Source of the DNA: Cyprinodon diabolis
Taxonomy: Eukaryota; Chordata; Actinopteri; Cyprinodontiformes; Cyprinodontidae
DNA: 64,000 nucleotides
Direction: 5' to 3'
NCBI GenBank assembly: GCA_030533445.1
Contig: JARPUW010000497.1
Location: 186,001-250,000 of the forward strand
The notes below the pieces were generated by a model, which was given only the letters and a program-made list of their open reading frames with translations, made no database searches and was not told the origin of the DNA. Below, in pieces: positions 35,610-48,312 of this stretch (its first letter is position 1; every line of letters starts with the position of its first letter). Position numbers and translations under genes: made by a program.

Positions 35610-38302
35610 TTATAATTCTCCCGTATACCCAAAATTTCGGCGCGTAACTAGTCCCGCACGGTTTGGCGGATCGGGCCCAAAGTTGGCACACGCGTCGGGA
35701 CCAATGGGGTGATGTGTGCTTGTATAAAACTTTCTCATTAGTCCGAAGGTTTGCGAATTATTAGCGAAAACGTCGCAAAAAAATCCCATAGGAAATGAAT
35801 GGGGAGAGGAAAAAAAAAGCATAAAAAACAGCACTTCACTGTGTCGCCATACATTCACCTAGAAAAACAGTTTGAAGCTCAGTTTGTAGATAAATCCTTC
35901 GTCTATTTAAAACTGAAGACGGTATGTTGATAACTGCTACGGTTTTTGTATAATCAGACCTCAAGCGCCACAAAGTTTTAGCAAAATCCAGCCTGCTAGA
36001 GTGGAGCAACTGAAAAGCTAGAGTGTGAGGCAGGCGTTTTTTAAACACAAAAAAACATTTTAAACTCGCCCTCACGGCCACAGATTTATAGCTAGAGTCA
36101 CCATTTTTGGTCAGTTTGTACACTGAAATCTCTGGACCCACACAATATCTTCGGAATTACGGTAGGATTAATACTTTTCCTTAAAAACCCTCCAGACCGA
36201 CCTAAAGTCGATGAAAATCAGAGCCGTTTTTCATTGGTTTTGGAGCAGAAGAGGGGAGAAAAACGAATCCGACTATGTGTTTTAAACTCGTCATAAATAT
36301 TTTTCTGAATGACACACATACACCAAAGTTGGCATAGTTGGAGTCGAAGGATGACTGACGCTCACGGTGAAAAAATTTTTTGAATAACTCATACGGTTTT
36401 TGCTCAGCAGTCGTTTGTTCGGAGGACATTTTAAGCACCTGAAAGCTGAGTGACAGTGACCTGCTGCAGCTAGCTCAATTAGAAGCTTAGGTGTGATGAA
36501 ACGTTTTTTCTTTTTCTTTCTCTTCCCATTCAGTTTGTAGATGACCTACAGCCATGAAAGTTACTCCAATTGAAGACAAGATATAGCTGTCGCTTAGATA
36601 AAAAGAATTTTTCAGATACCTTTTACGGTTTTTACTCAGCAGTCGTTTGTTCGGAGGGGTGCTTTAGCAGCTAAAAGGTGAGTGAGAGTGAGGTCCTGCA
36701 GTTCAAACAAAGGGAGGAGCAGGTGGGCCAACCATTTTGTTTGTGCTTCGTTTTGGGTTGTGAAAGACCTACAGACATGAAGGTTACCCCAGTCTGAGAC
36801 AAAGGATAGATGTTGCTTTCACTGAAAGAATTTTTCAGATATCTTTTACGGTTTTTGCTCAGCAGTCGTTTGTTCGGAGGGTAAGCACCTGGAAGCTAGC
36901 TGACAGTTAGCTTCTGCAGCAGCCTGCTAGAGTGCAGCTGCTGAAATCTTAGTGTGAGGCGGCCATTTTTTTAAGATCAAACATCTTATTCTCGCCCTCA
37001 CGGCCACATATTTGGAGCTACAGTCACCATTTTTGGTCAGTTTGTAGACTGAAACCTCTGGACTCACACAATGTCTTCGGAATTACGGTAGGATTAATAC
37101 TTTTCCTTAAAAACCCTCCAGACCAACCTAAAGTCGATGAGAGTTTCAGCCTTTCTCTATTCTTTTTGAGCTGAAGATGGGAGAGAAACGAATCAGACTA
37201 TGTGTTTTCAAGTCGTCATAAATATTGTTCTGAATGACACACATACACCAAAGTTGGTATAGTTGGAGTCGAAGGATTGCTGATGCTCATGGTGAAAATG
37301 TTTTTTGAATAACTCATACGGTTTTTGATCAGTAGTCGTTTGTTCGGTGCCGTTCTTCCCATACAAAAAAGCCTGGGAAGAAGAAACCAATAGTGAGTGC
37401 AGCTGTTGTCTGTGTCAGTGAGAGGCTCGTTAAGCGTTGTCAAGGTTACCAAGCTTCAAACAGATTTTACCTCTGCTGTTTTAAACAGCACATATTAATC
37501 TAATGGAGGGTGAAAGGACTGATTTAACATTGGGAAATGGATACTATATGACTGCTGTCCATGACACTTCCCTTGCCACTCAGCACTGATAGACTTTCAA
37601 AATAAGACTCCAGGGACCCTACAAAATAAAAGCCTCTATATTTTTTACATATATTTATTGCCCTATATGGCTCAACATTATGACCCAAACTCAACCCCGT
37701 TTTAGAGAATAGACTCTAGGAGACTGTTTAAAACACACCCTATAGCAAATTTCAAAATAAAAGCCTCCCATTTCCGCTTCATCTACTGCCCTAATAACAT
37801 GGAAAAAGAGTGATTTAACGATTGGAAAGTAATCAACTATCATTGACGGGTCTGAACATTTTCTATAAACACAACTCTGTTGGACTTTCAAAATAAGACT
37901 CCAGCGACCCTACAAAATAAAAGCCTCTAGATTATACTAATGCATTAATTGATGCAAATGGCTCAACATTATGACCCAAACTCTTCCAGGTTGTTTTTAT
38001 TAGACTCTAGTGACCTTTTCAAAACACACCCAGAGCAAATTTCACAATAAAAGTCTCCCATTTACTCTGTAATACAGCAACTATTCACCTAATAACATGG
38101 AAAACCAGTGATTTAACATTTGGAAATTGATTCTATATAACTGCTGGGCATGACCCATCTTTAGATGCACTTCCATGATAGACTTTCAAAATAAGACTCC
38201 AGGGACTCTACAGAATAAAAGCCTCTTCCTTATACACACTCATACATTCTGGCATATTGCTCATTGCCATTTGTAATTTCATCACTGCAATGGCTCTTAG
38301 AA

Positions 38303-38426
38303 GGCGGGCGGAGCCCGCCATTGGTGATTTCATCACTGCAATGGCTCTTAGCAGGCGGGCGAGAGCCCGCCATTGGTGATTTTTTTCATCGCTGCAAGGG
38401 CTCCTAGCAGGCGGGCGGAGCCCACC
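38303..38426 (+). repeat. GC-hairpin minisatellite, unit 12, only three hairpins
   Basis: Hairpins lie at 38303-38319 (perfect, loop GGA), 38354-38371 (perfect stem, 4-nt loop GAGA) and 38410-38426 (right arm GCCCACC, one mismatch). Two hairpins found in other units are absent. Confidence 0.92.
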
Positions 38427-38702
38427 AACTGAGCTTTACCCACTGCGGTTCAATATGGACAACCCATATTACCCTTTTGCATCATACGCTGTGCACGTCT
38501 ATTTCCCAGATTTCAGCACAAGTGGCACACAGCTCTCTTTGCCCATGACCTAGCCCTCTTTCCTTCCCTCAGCAGCCCTCAAAGGCGTAAGCAGTTGGTC
38601 TGGGGAGCCCCGACATCACTTGCCAGGGCCGTATTGGCCCTGTTCCCCAGACGGGCAGTAGGTGGCCCCCCTCAAAATTTCTTTAGAAATTTTCTAGTTA
38701 TT

Positions 38703-38772
38703 GGGGGGCCACATGCCGAAGGCATGGCCCACCTACTACTATTGCACATATTTATTCCGCGTATTATTATTA
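38703..38772 (+). repeat. 66-bp minisatellite, one copy (unit 12)
   Basis: The only copy preceded by an ATT triplet (CTAGTTATTGGGGGG), whereas in other units the G-run follows CTAGTT directly. It therefore entered within the ATT run or kept one triplet. Confidence 0.92.
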
Positions 38773-41700
38773 TTATAATTCTCCCGTATACCCAAAACTT
38801 CGGCGCGTAACTAGTCCCGCACGGTTTGGCGGATCGGGCCCAAAGTTGGCACACGCGTCGGGACCAATGGGGTGATGTGTGCTTGTATAAAACTTTCTCA
38901 TTAGTCCGAAGGTTTGCGAATTATTAGCGAAAACGTCGCAAAAAAATCCCATAGGAAATGAATGGGGAGAGGAAAAAAAAAGCATAAAAAACAGCACTTC
39001 ACTGTGTCGGCATACATTCACCTAGAAAAACAGTTTGAAGCTCAGTTTGTAGATAAATCCTTCGTCTATTTAAAACTGAAGACGGTATGTTGATAACTGC
39101 TACGGTTTTTGTATAATCAGACCTCAAGCGCCACAAAGTTTTAGCAAAATCCAGCCTGCTAGAGTGGAGCAACTGAAAAGCTAGAGTGTGAGGCAGGCGT
39201 TTTTTAAACACAAAAAAACATTTTAAACTCGCCCTCACGGCCACATATTTATAGCTAGAGTCACCATTTTTGGTCAGTTTGTAGACTGAAATCTCTGGAC
39301 CCACACAATATCTTCGGAATTACGGTAGGATTAATACTTTTCCTTAAAAACCCTCCAGACCGACCTAAAGTCGATGAAAATCAGAGCCGTTTTTCATTGG
39401 TTTTGGAGCAGAAGAGGGGAGAAAAACGAATCCGACTATGTGTTTTAAACTCGTCATAAATATTTTTCTGAATGACACACATACACCAAAGTTGGCATAG
39501 TTGGAGTCGAAGGATGACTGACGCTCACGGTGAAAAAATTTTTTGAATAACTCATACGGTTTTTGCTCAGCAGTCGTTTGTTCGGAGGACATTTTAAGCA
39601 CCTGAAAGCTGAGTGACAGTGACCTGCTGCAGCTAGCTCAATTAGAAGCTTAGGTGTGATGAAACGTTTTTTCTTTTTCTTTCTCTTCCCATTCAGTTTG
39701 TAGATGACCTACAGCCATGAAAGTTACTCCAATTGAAGACAAGATATAGCTGTCGCTTAGATAAAAAGAATTTTTCAGATACCTTTTACGGTTTTTACTC
39801 AGCAGTCGTTTGTTCGGAGGGGTGCTTTAGCAGCTAAAAGGTGAGTGAGAGTGAGGTCCTGCAGTTCAAACAAAGGGAGGAGCAGGTGGGCCAACCATTT
39901 TGTTTGTGCTTCGTTTTGGGTTGTGAAAGACCTACAGACATGAAGGTTACCCCAGTCTGAGACAAAGGATAGATGTTGCTTTCACTGAAAGAATTTTTCA
40001 GATATCTTTTACGGTTTTTGCTCAGCAGTCGTTTGTTCGGAGGGTAAGCACCTGGAAGCTAGCTGACAGTTAGCTTCTGCAGCAGCCTGCTAGAGTGCAG
40101 CTGCTGAAATCTTAGTGTGAGGCGGCCATTTTTTAAGATCAAACATCTTATTCTCGCCCTCACGGCCACATATTTGGAGCTACAGTCACCATTTTTGGTC
40201 AGTTTGTAGACTGAAACCTCTGGACTCACACAATGTCTTCGGAATTACGGTAGGATTAATACTTTGCCTTAAAAACCCTCCAGACCAACCTAAAGTGGAT
40301 GAGAGTTTCAGCCTTTCTCCATTCTTTTTGAGCTGAAGATGGGAGAAAAACGAATCAGACTATGTGTTTTCAACTCGTCATAAATATTTTTCTGAATGAC
40401 ACACATACACCAAAGTTGGTATAGTTGGAGTCGAAGGATTGCTGATGCTCATGGTGAAAATGTTTTTTGAATAACTCATACGGTTTTTGATCAGTAGTCG
40501 TTTGTTCGGTGCCGTTCTTCCCATACAAAAAAGCCTGGGAAGAAGAAACCAATAGTGAGTGCAGCTGTTGTCTGTGTCAGTGAGAGGCTCGTTAAGCGTT
40601 GTCAAGGTTACCAAGCTTCAAACAGATTTTACCTCTGCTGTTTTAAACAGCACATATTAATCTAATGGAGGGTGAAAGGACTGATTTAACATTGGGAAAT
40701 GGATACTATATGACTGCTGTACATGACACTTCCCTTGCCACTCAGCACTGATAGACTTTCAAAATAAGACTCCAGGGACCCTACAAAATAAAAGCCTCTA
40801 TATTTTTTACATATATTTATTGCTCTATATGGCTCAACATTATGACCCAAACTCAACCCCGTTTTAGAGAATAGACTCTAGGAGACTGTTTAAAACACAC
40901 CCTATAGCAAATTTCAAAATAAAAGCCTCCCATTTCCGCTTCATCTACTGCCCTAATAACATGGAAAAAGAGTGATTTAACGATTGGAAAGTAATCAACT
41001 ATCATTGACGGGTCTGAACATTTTCTATAAACACAACTCTGTTGGACTTTCAAAATAAGACTCCAGGGACCCTACAAAATAAAAGCCTCTAGATTATAGT
41101 AATGCATTAATTGATGCAAATGGCTCAACATTATGACCCAAACTCTTCCAGGTTGTTTTTATTAGACTCTAGTGACCTTTTCAAAACACACCCCAGAGCA
41201 AATTTCACAATAAAAGTCTCCCATTTACTCTGTAATACAGCAACTATTCACCTAATAACATGGAAAACCAGTGATTTAACATTTGGAAATGGATTCTATA
41301 TCACTGCTGGGCGTGACCCATCTTTTGATGCACATTCATGATAGACTTTCAAAATAAGACTACAAGGACTCTACAGAATAAAAGCCTCTTCCTTATACAC
41401 ACTCATACATTCTGGCATATTGCTCATTGCCATTGGTGATTTCATCACTGCAATGGCTCTTAGAAGGCGGGCGGAGCCCGCCAATGGTAACAGGCGGGCG
41501 GAGCCCGCCAAAGGTGATTACATCACTGCAATGGCTCTTAGCAGGCGGGCGGAGCCCGCCATTGGTGATTTCATCACTGCAATGGCTCTTAGAAGGCGGG
41601 CAGAGCCCGCCATTGGTGATTTTTTTCTTCACTGAGATGGCTCCTAGCAGGCGGGCGAAGCCCGCCAACTGGGCTTTACCCACTGTGTTTCAATATGGAC

Positions 41701-41940
41701 AACCCATATTACCCTTGTGCATCATACTCTGTGCACGTCTATTTCCCAGATTTCAGCACAAGTGGCACACAGCTCTCTTTGCCCATGAACTTGCCCTCTT
41801 TCCTTCCCTCAGCAGCCCTCAAAGGCGTAAGCAGTTGGTCTGGGGAGCCCCGACGTCACTTGCCAGGGCCGTATTGGCCCGGTTCCCCAGACGGGCAGTA
41901 GGTGGCCCCCCTCAAAATTTCTTTAGAAATTTTCTAGTTA
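38773..41940 (+). repeat. Macrosatellite unit 13 (3168 bp)
   Basis: Same length and same diagnostic variants as unit 1, 38.7 kb away, including GAATCCGAC, TTTGCCTTAA, GTGGATGAG and CATACTCTGTG. No 66-bp copy. Confidence 0.95.
41466..41666 (+). repeat. GC-hairpin minisatellite, unit 13
   Basis: Five perfect hairpins, same loops as unit 1. Confidence 0.92.
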
Positions 41941-44900
41941 TTATAATTCTCCCGTATACCCAAAACTTCGGCGCGTAACTAGTCCCGCACGGTTTGGCGG
42001 ATCGGGCCCAAAGTTGGCACACGCGTCGGGACCAATGGGGTGATGTGTGCTTGTATAAAACTTTCTCATTAGTCCGAAGGTTTGCGAATTATTAGCGAAA
42101 ACGTCGCAAAAAAATCCCATAGGAAATGAATGGGGAGAGGAAAAAAAAAGCATAAAAAACAGCACTTCACTGTGTCGGCATACATTCACCTAGAAAAACA
42201 GTTTGAAGCTCAGTTTGTAGATAAATCCTTCGTCTATTTAAAACTGAAGACGGTATGTTGATAACTGCTACGGTTTTTGTATAATCAGACCTCAAGCGCC
42301 ACAAAGTTTTAGCAAAATCCAGCCTGCTAGAGTGGAGCAACTGAAAAGCTAGAGTGTGAGGCAGGCGTTTTTTAAACACAAAAAAACATTTTAAACTCGC
42401 CCTCACGGCCACATATTTATAGCTAGAGTCACCATTTTTGGTCAGTTTGTAGACTGAAATCTCTGGACCCACACAATATCTTCGGAATTACGGTAGGATT
42501 AATACTTTTCCTTAAAAACCCTCCAGACCGACCTAAAGTCGATGAAAATCAGAGCCGTTTTTCATTGGTTTTGGAGCAGAAGAGGGGAGAAAAACGAATC
42601 AGACTATGTGTTTTAAACTCGTCATAAATATTTTTCTGAATGACACACATACACCAAAGTTAGCATAGTTGGAGTCGAAGGATGACTGACGCTCACGGTG
42701 AAAAAATTTTTTGAATAACTCATACGGTTTTTGCTCAGCAGTCGTTTGTTCGGAGGACATTTTAAGCACCTGAAAGCTGAGTGACAGTGACCTGCTGCAG
42801 CTAGCTCAATTAGAAGCTTAGGTGTGATGAAACGTTTTTTCTTTTTCTTTCTCTTCCCATTCAGTTTGTAGATGACCTACAGCCATGAAAGTTACTCCAA
42901 TCGAAGACAAGATATAGCTGTCGCTTAGATAAAAAGAATTTTTCAGATACCTTTTACGGTTTTTACTCAGCAGTCGTTTGTTCGGAGGGGTGCTTTAGCA
43001 GCTAAAAGGTGAGTGAGAGTGAGGTCCTGCAGTTAAAAGAAAGGGAGGAGCAGGTGGGCCAACCATTTTGTTTGTGCTTCGTTTTGGGTTGTGAAAGACC
43101 TACAGACATGAAGGTTACCCCAGTCTGAGACAAAGGATAGATGTTGCTTTCACTGAAAGAATTTTTCAGATATCTTTTACGGTTTTTGCTCAGCAGTCGT
43201 TTGTTCGGAGGGTAAGCACCTGGAAGCGAGCTGACAGTTAGCTTCTGCAGCAGCCTGCTAGAGTGCAGCTGCTGAAATCTTAGTGTGAGGCGGCCATTTT
43301 TTTCAGATCAAACATCTTATTCTCGCCCTCACGGCCACATATTTGGAGCTACAGTCACCATTTTTGGTCAGTTTGTAGACTGAAACCTCTGGACTCACAC
43401 AATGTCTTCGGAATTACGGTAGGATTAATACTTTTCCTTAAAAACCCTCCAGACCAACCTAAAGTCGATGAGAGTTTCAGCCTTTCTCTATTCTTTTTGA
43501 GCTGAAGATGGGAGAGAAACGAATCAGACTATGTGTTTTCAACTCGTCATAAATATTTTTCTGAATGACACACATACACCAAAGTTGGTATAGTTGGAGT
43601 CGAAGGATTGCTGATGCTCATGGTGAAAATGTTTTTTGAATAACTCATACGGTTTTTGATCAGTAGTCGTTTGTTCGGTGCCGTTCTTCCCATACAAAAA
43701 AGCCTGGGAAGAAGAAACCAATAGTGAGTGCAGCTGTTGTCTGTGTCAGTGAGAGGCTCGTTAAGCGTTGTCAAGGTTACCAAGCTTCAAACAGATTTTA
43801 CCTCTGCTGTTTTAAACAGCACATATTAATCTAATGGAGGGTGAAAGGACTGATTTAACATTGGGAAATGGATACTATATGACTGCTGTCCATGACACTT
43901 CCCTTGCCACTCAGCACTGATAGACTTTCAAAATAAGACTCCAGGGACCCTACAAAATAAAAGCCTCTATATTTTTTACATATATTTATTGCCCTATATG
44001 GCTCAACATTATGACCCAAACTCAACCCCGTTTTAGAGAATAGACTCTAGGAGACTGTTTAAAACACACCCTATAGCAAATTTCAAAATAAAAGCCTCCC
44101 ATTTCCGCTTCATCTACTGCCCTAATAACATGGAAAAAGAGTGATTTAACGATTGGAAAGTAATCAACTATCATTGACGGGTCTGAACATTTTCTATAAA
44201 CACAACTCTGTTGGACTTTCAAAATAAGACTCCAGGGACCCTACAAAATAAAAGCCTCTAGATTATAGTAATGCATTAATTGATGCAAATGGCTCAACAT
44301 TATGACCCAAACTCTTCCAGGTTGTTTTTATTAGACTCTAGTGACCTTTTCAAAACACACCCCAGAGCAAATTTCACAATAAAAGTCTACCATTTACTCT
44401 GTAATACAGCAACTATTCACCTAATAACATGGAAAACCAGTGATTTAACATTTGGAAATGGATTCTATATCACTGCTGGGCGTGACCCATCTTTTGATGC
44501 ACATTCATGATAGACTTTCAAAATAAGACTACAAGGACTCTACAGAATAAAAGCCTCTTCCTTATACACACTCATACATTCTGGCATATTGCTCATTGCC
44601 ATTGGTGATTTCATCACTGCAATGGCTCTTAGAAGGCGGGCGGAGCCCGCCAATGGTAACAGGCGGGCGGAGCCCGCCAAAGGTGATTACATCACTGCAA
44701 TGGCTCTTAGCAGGCGGGCGGAGCCCGCCATTGGTGATTTCATCACTGCAATGGCTCTTAGAAGGCGGGCAGAGCCCGCCATTGGTGATTTTTTTCTTCA
44801 CTGAGATGGCTCCTAGCAGGCGGGCGAAGCCCGCCAACTGGGCTTTACCCACTGTGTTTCAATATGGACAACCCATATTACCCTTGTGCATCATACGCTG

Positions 44901-45109
44901 TGCACGTCTATTTCCCAGATTTCAGCACAAGTGGCACACAGGTCTCTTTGCCCATGAACTTGCCCTCTTTCCTTCCCTCAGCAGCCCTCAAAGGCGTAAG
45001 CAGTTGGTCTGGGGAGCCCCGACGTCACTTGCCAGGGCCGTATTGGCCCGGTTCCCCAGACGGGCAGTAGGTGGCCCCCCTCAAAATTTCTTTAGAAATT
45101 TTCTAGTTA
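41941..45109 (+). repeat. Macrosatellite unit 14 (3169 bp)
   Basis: Standard length. Front half carries CCAATCGAAG and GCAGTTAAAAG. TTATAGTAATG in the back half is shared with units 1/7/13 and 11. Private changes include AAGTTAGCATAG, GGAAGCGAGCTG and AAAGTCTACCAT. Confidence 0.95.
44635..44835 (+). repeat. GC-hairpin minisatellite, unit 14
   Basis: Five perfect hairpins, same loops as unit 1. Confidence 0.92.
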
Positions 45110-47803
45110 TTATAATTCTCCCGTATACCCAAAATTTCGGCGCGTAACTAGTCCCGCACGGTTTGGCGGATCGGGCCCAAAGTTGGCACACGCGTCGGGA
45201 CCAATGGGGTGATGTGTGCTTGTATAAAACTTTCTCATTAGTCCGAAGGTTTGCGAATTATTAGCGAAAACGTCGCAAAAAAATCCCATAGGAAATGAAT
45301 GGGGAGAGGAAAAAAAAAGCATAAAAAACAGCACTTCACTGTGTCGGCATACATTCACGTAGAAAAACAGTTTGAAGCTCAGTTTGTAGATAAATCCTTC
45401 GTCTATTTAAAACTGAAGACGGTATGTTGATAACTGCTACGGTTTTTGTATAATCAGACCTCAAGCGCCACAAAGTTTTAGCAAAATCCAGCCTGCTAGA
45501 GTGGAGCAACTGAAAAGCTAGAGTGTGAGGCAGGCGTTTTTTAAACACAAAAAAACATTTTAAACTCGCCCTCACGGCCACATATTTATAGCTAGAGTCA
45601 CCATTTTTGGTCAGTTTGTAGACTGAAATCTCTGGACCCACACAATATCTTCGGAATTACGGTAGGATTAATACTTTTCCTTAAAAACCCTCCAGACCGA
45701 CCTAAAGTCGATGAAAATCAGAGCCGTTTTTCATTGGTTTTGGAGCAGAAGAGGGGAGAAAAACGAATCAGACTATGTGTTTTAAACTCGTCATAAATAT
45801 TTTTCTGAATGACACACATACACCAAAGTTGGCATAGTTGGAGTCGAAGGATGACTGACGCTCACGGTGAAAAAATTTTTTGAATAACTCATACGGTTTT
45901 TGCTCAGCAGTCGTTTGTTCGGAGGACATTTTAAGCACCTGAAAGCTGAGTGACAGTGACCTGCTGCAGCTAGCTCAATTAGAAGCTTAGGTGTGATGAA
46001 ACGTTTTTTCTTTTTCTTTCTCTTCCCATTCAGTTTGTAGATGACCTACAGCCATGAAAGTTACTCCAATCGAAGACAAGATATAGCTGTCGCTTAGATA
46101 AAAAGAATTTTTCAGATACCTTTTACGGTTTTTACTCAGCAGTCGTTTGTTCGGAGGGGTGCTTTAGCAGCTAAAAGGTGAGTGAGAGTGAGGTCCTGCA
46201 GTTAAAAGAAAGGGAGGAGCAGGTGGGCCAACCATTTTGTTTGTGCTTCGTTTTGGGTTGTGAAAGACCTACAGACATGAAGGTTACCCCAGTCTGAGAC
46301 AAAGGATAGATGTTGCTTTCACTGAAAGAATTTTTCAGATATCTTTTACGGTTTTTGCTCAGCAGTCGTTTGTTCGGAGGGTAAGCACCTGGAAGCTAGC
46401 TGACAGTTAGCTTCTGCAGCAGCCTGCTAGAGTGCAGCTGCTGAAATCTTAGTGTGAGGCGGCCATTTTTTTCAGATCAAACATCTTATTCTCGCCCTCA
46501 CGGCCACATATTTGGAGCTACAGTCACCATTTTTGGTCAGTTTGTAGACTGAAACCTCTGGACTCACACAATGTCTTCGGAATTACGGTAGGATTAATAC
46601 TTTTCCTTAAAAACCCTCCAGACCAACCTAAAGTCGATGAGAGTTTCAGCCTTTCTCTATTCTTTTTGAGCTGAAGATGGGAGAGAAACGAATCAGACTA
46701 TGTGTTTTCAACTCGTCATAAATATTTTTCTGAATGACACACATACACCAAAGTTGGTATAGTTGGAGTCGAAGGATTGCTGATGCTCATGGTGAAAATG
46801 TTTTTTGAATAACTCATACGGTTTTTGATCAGTAGTCGTTTGTTCGGTGCCGTTCTTCCCATACAAAAAAGCCTGGGAAGAAGAAACCAATAGTGAGTGC
46901 AGCTGTTGTCTGTGTTAGTGAGAGGCTCGTTAAGCGTTGTCAAGGTTACCAAGCTTCAAACAGATTTTACCTCTGCTGTTTTAAACAGCACATATTAATC
47001 TAATGGAGGGTGAAAGGACTGATTTAACATTGGGAAATGGATACTATATGACTGCTGTCCATGACACTTCCCTTGCCACTCAGCACTGATAGACTTTCAA
47101 AATAAGACTCCAGGGACCCTACAAAATAAAAGCCTCTATATTTTTTACATATATTTATTGCCCTATATGGCTCAACATTATGACCCAAACTCAACCCCGT
47201 TTTAGAGAATAGACTCTAGGAGACTGTTTAAAACACACCCTATAGCAAATTTCAAAATAAAAGCCTCCCATTTCCGCTTCATCTACTGCCCTAATAACAT
47301 GGAAAAAGAGTGATTTAACGATTGGAAAGTAATCAACTATCATTGACGGGTCTGAACATTTTCTATAAACACAACTCTGTTGGACTTTCAAAATAAGACT
47401 CCAGCGACCCTACAAAATAAAAGCCTCTAGATTATACTAATGCATTAATTGATGCAAATGGCTCAACATTATGACCCAAACTCTTCCAGGTTGTTTTTAT
47501 TAGACTCTAGTGACCTTTTCAAAACACACCCCAGAGCAAATTTCACAATAAAAGTCTCCCATTTACTCTGTAATACAGCAACTATTCACCTAATAACATG
47601 GAAAACCAGTGATTTAACATTTGGAAATGGATTCTATATCACTGCTGGGCGTGACCCATCTTTTGATGCACATTCATGATAGACTTTCAAAATAAGACTA
47701 CAAGGACTCTACAGAATAAAAGCCTCTTCCTTATACACACTCATACATTCTGGCATATTGCTCATTGCCATTGGTGATTTCATCACTGCAATGGCTCTTA
47801 GAA

Positions 47804-48004
47804 GGCGGGCGGAGCCCGCCAATGGTAACAGGCGGGCGGAGCCCGCCAAAGGTGATTACATCACTGCAATGGCTCTTAGCAGGCGGGCGGAGCCCGCCAT
47901 TGGTGATTTCATCACTGCAATGGCTCTTAGAAGGCGGGCATAGCCCGCCATTGGTGATTTTTTTCTTCACTGAGATGGCTCCTAGCAGGCGGGCGAAGCC
48001 CGCC
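47804..48004 (+). repeat. GC-hairpin minisatellite, unit 15
   Basis: The fourth loop is ATA instead of AGA, with its stem intact. The other four hairpins are standard. Confidence 0.92.
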
Positions 48005-48234
48005 AACTGGGCTTTACCCACTGCGGTTCAATATGGACAACCCATATTACCCTTGTGCATCATACGCTGTGCACGTCTATTTCCCAGATTTCAGCACAAG
48101 TGGCACACAGCTCTCTTTGCCCATGACCTAGCCCTCTTTCCTTCCCTCAGCAGCCCTCTAAGGCGTAAGCAGTTGGTGTGGGGAGCCCCGACGTCACTGG
48201 CCAGGGCCGTATTGGTCCGGTTCCCCAGACGGGC

Positions 48235-48312
48235 AGTAGGTGGCCCCCCTCAAAATTTCTTTAGAAATTTTCTAGTTGGGGGGCCACATGCCGAAGGCAT
48301 GGCCCACCTACT
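48235..48312. other. Nested inverted repeats at the minisatellite insertion site
   Basis: GTGGCCCCCC (48240-48249) in the unit tail is a perfect inverted repeat with GGGGGGCCAC (48278-48287), the start of the first minisatellite copy. The 9-bp AT hairpin (48252-48271) lies inside. AGTAGGTGG (48235-48243) also pairs with CCACCTACT (48304-48312). The same geometry arises in every unit that carries a 66-bp copy and is absent from units that do not. Confidence 0.85.

Larger units (their letters stand above)
35610..38772 (+). repeat. Macrosatellite unit 12 (3163 bp), divergent 3' end
   Basis: The head shares GTGTCGCCATAC with unit 11 and block A shares GAATCCGAC with units 1/7/13. Block B has TTCAAGTCGTC like unit 6. 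From about 38125 to 38660 it carries many private changes and only three GC hairpins. It shares CTGCGGTTCAATATGG and CATGACCTAGCCC with unit 15. Confidence 0.95.
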
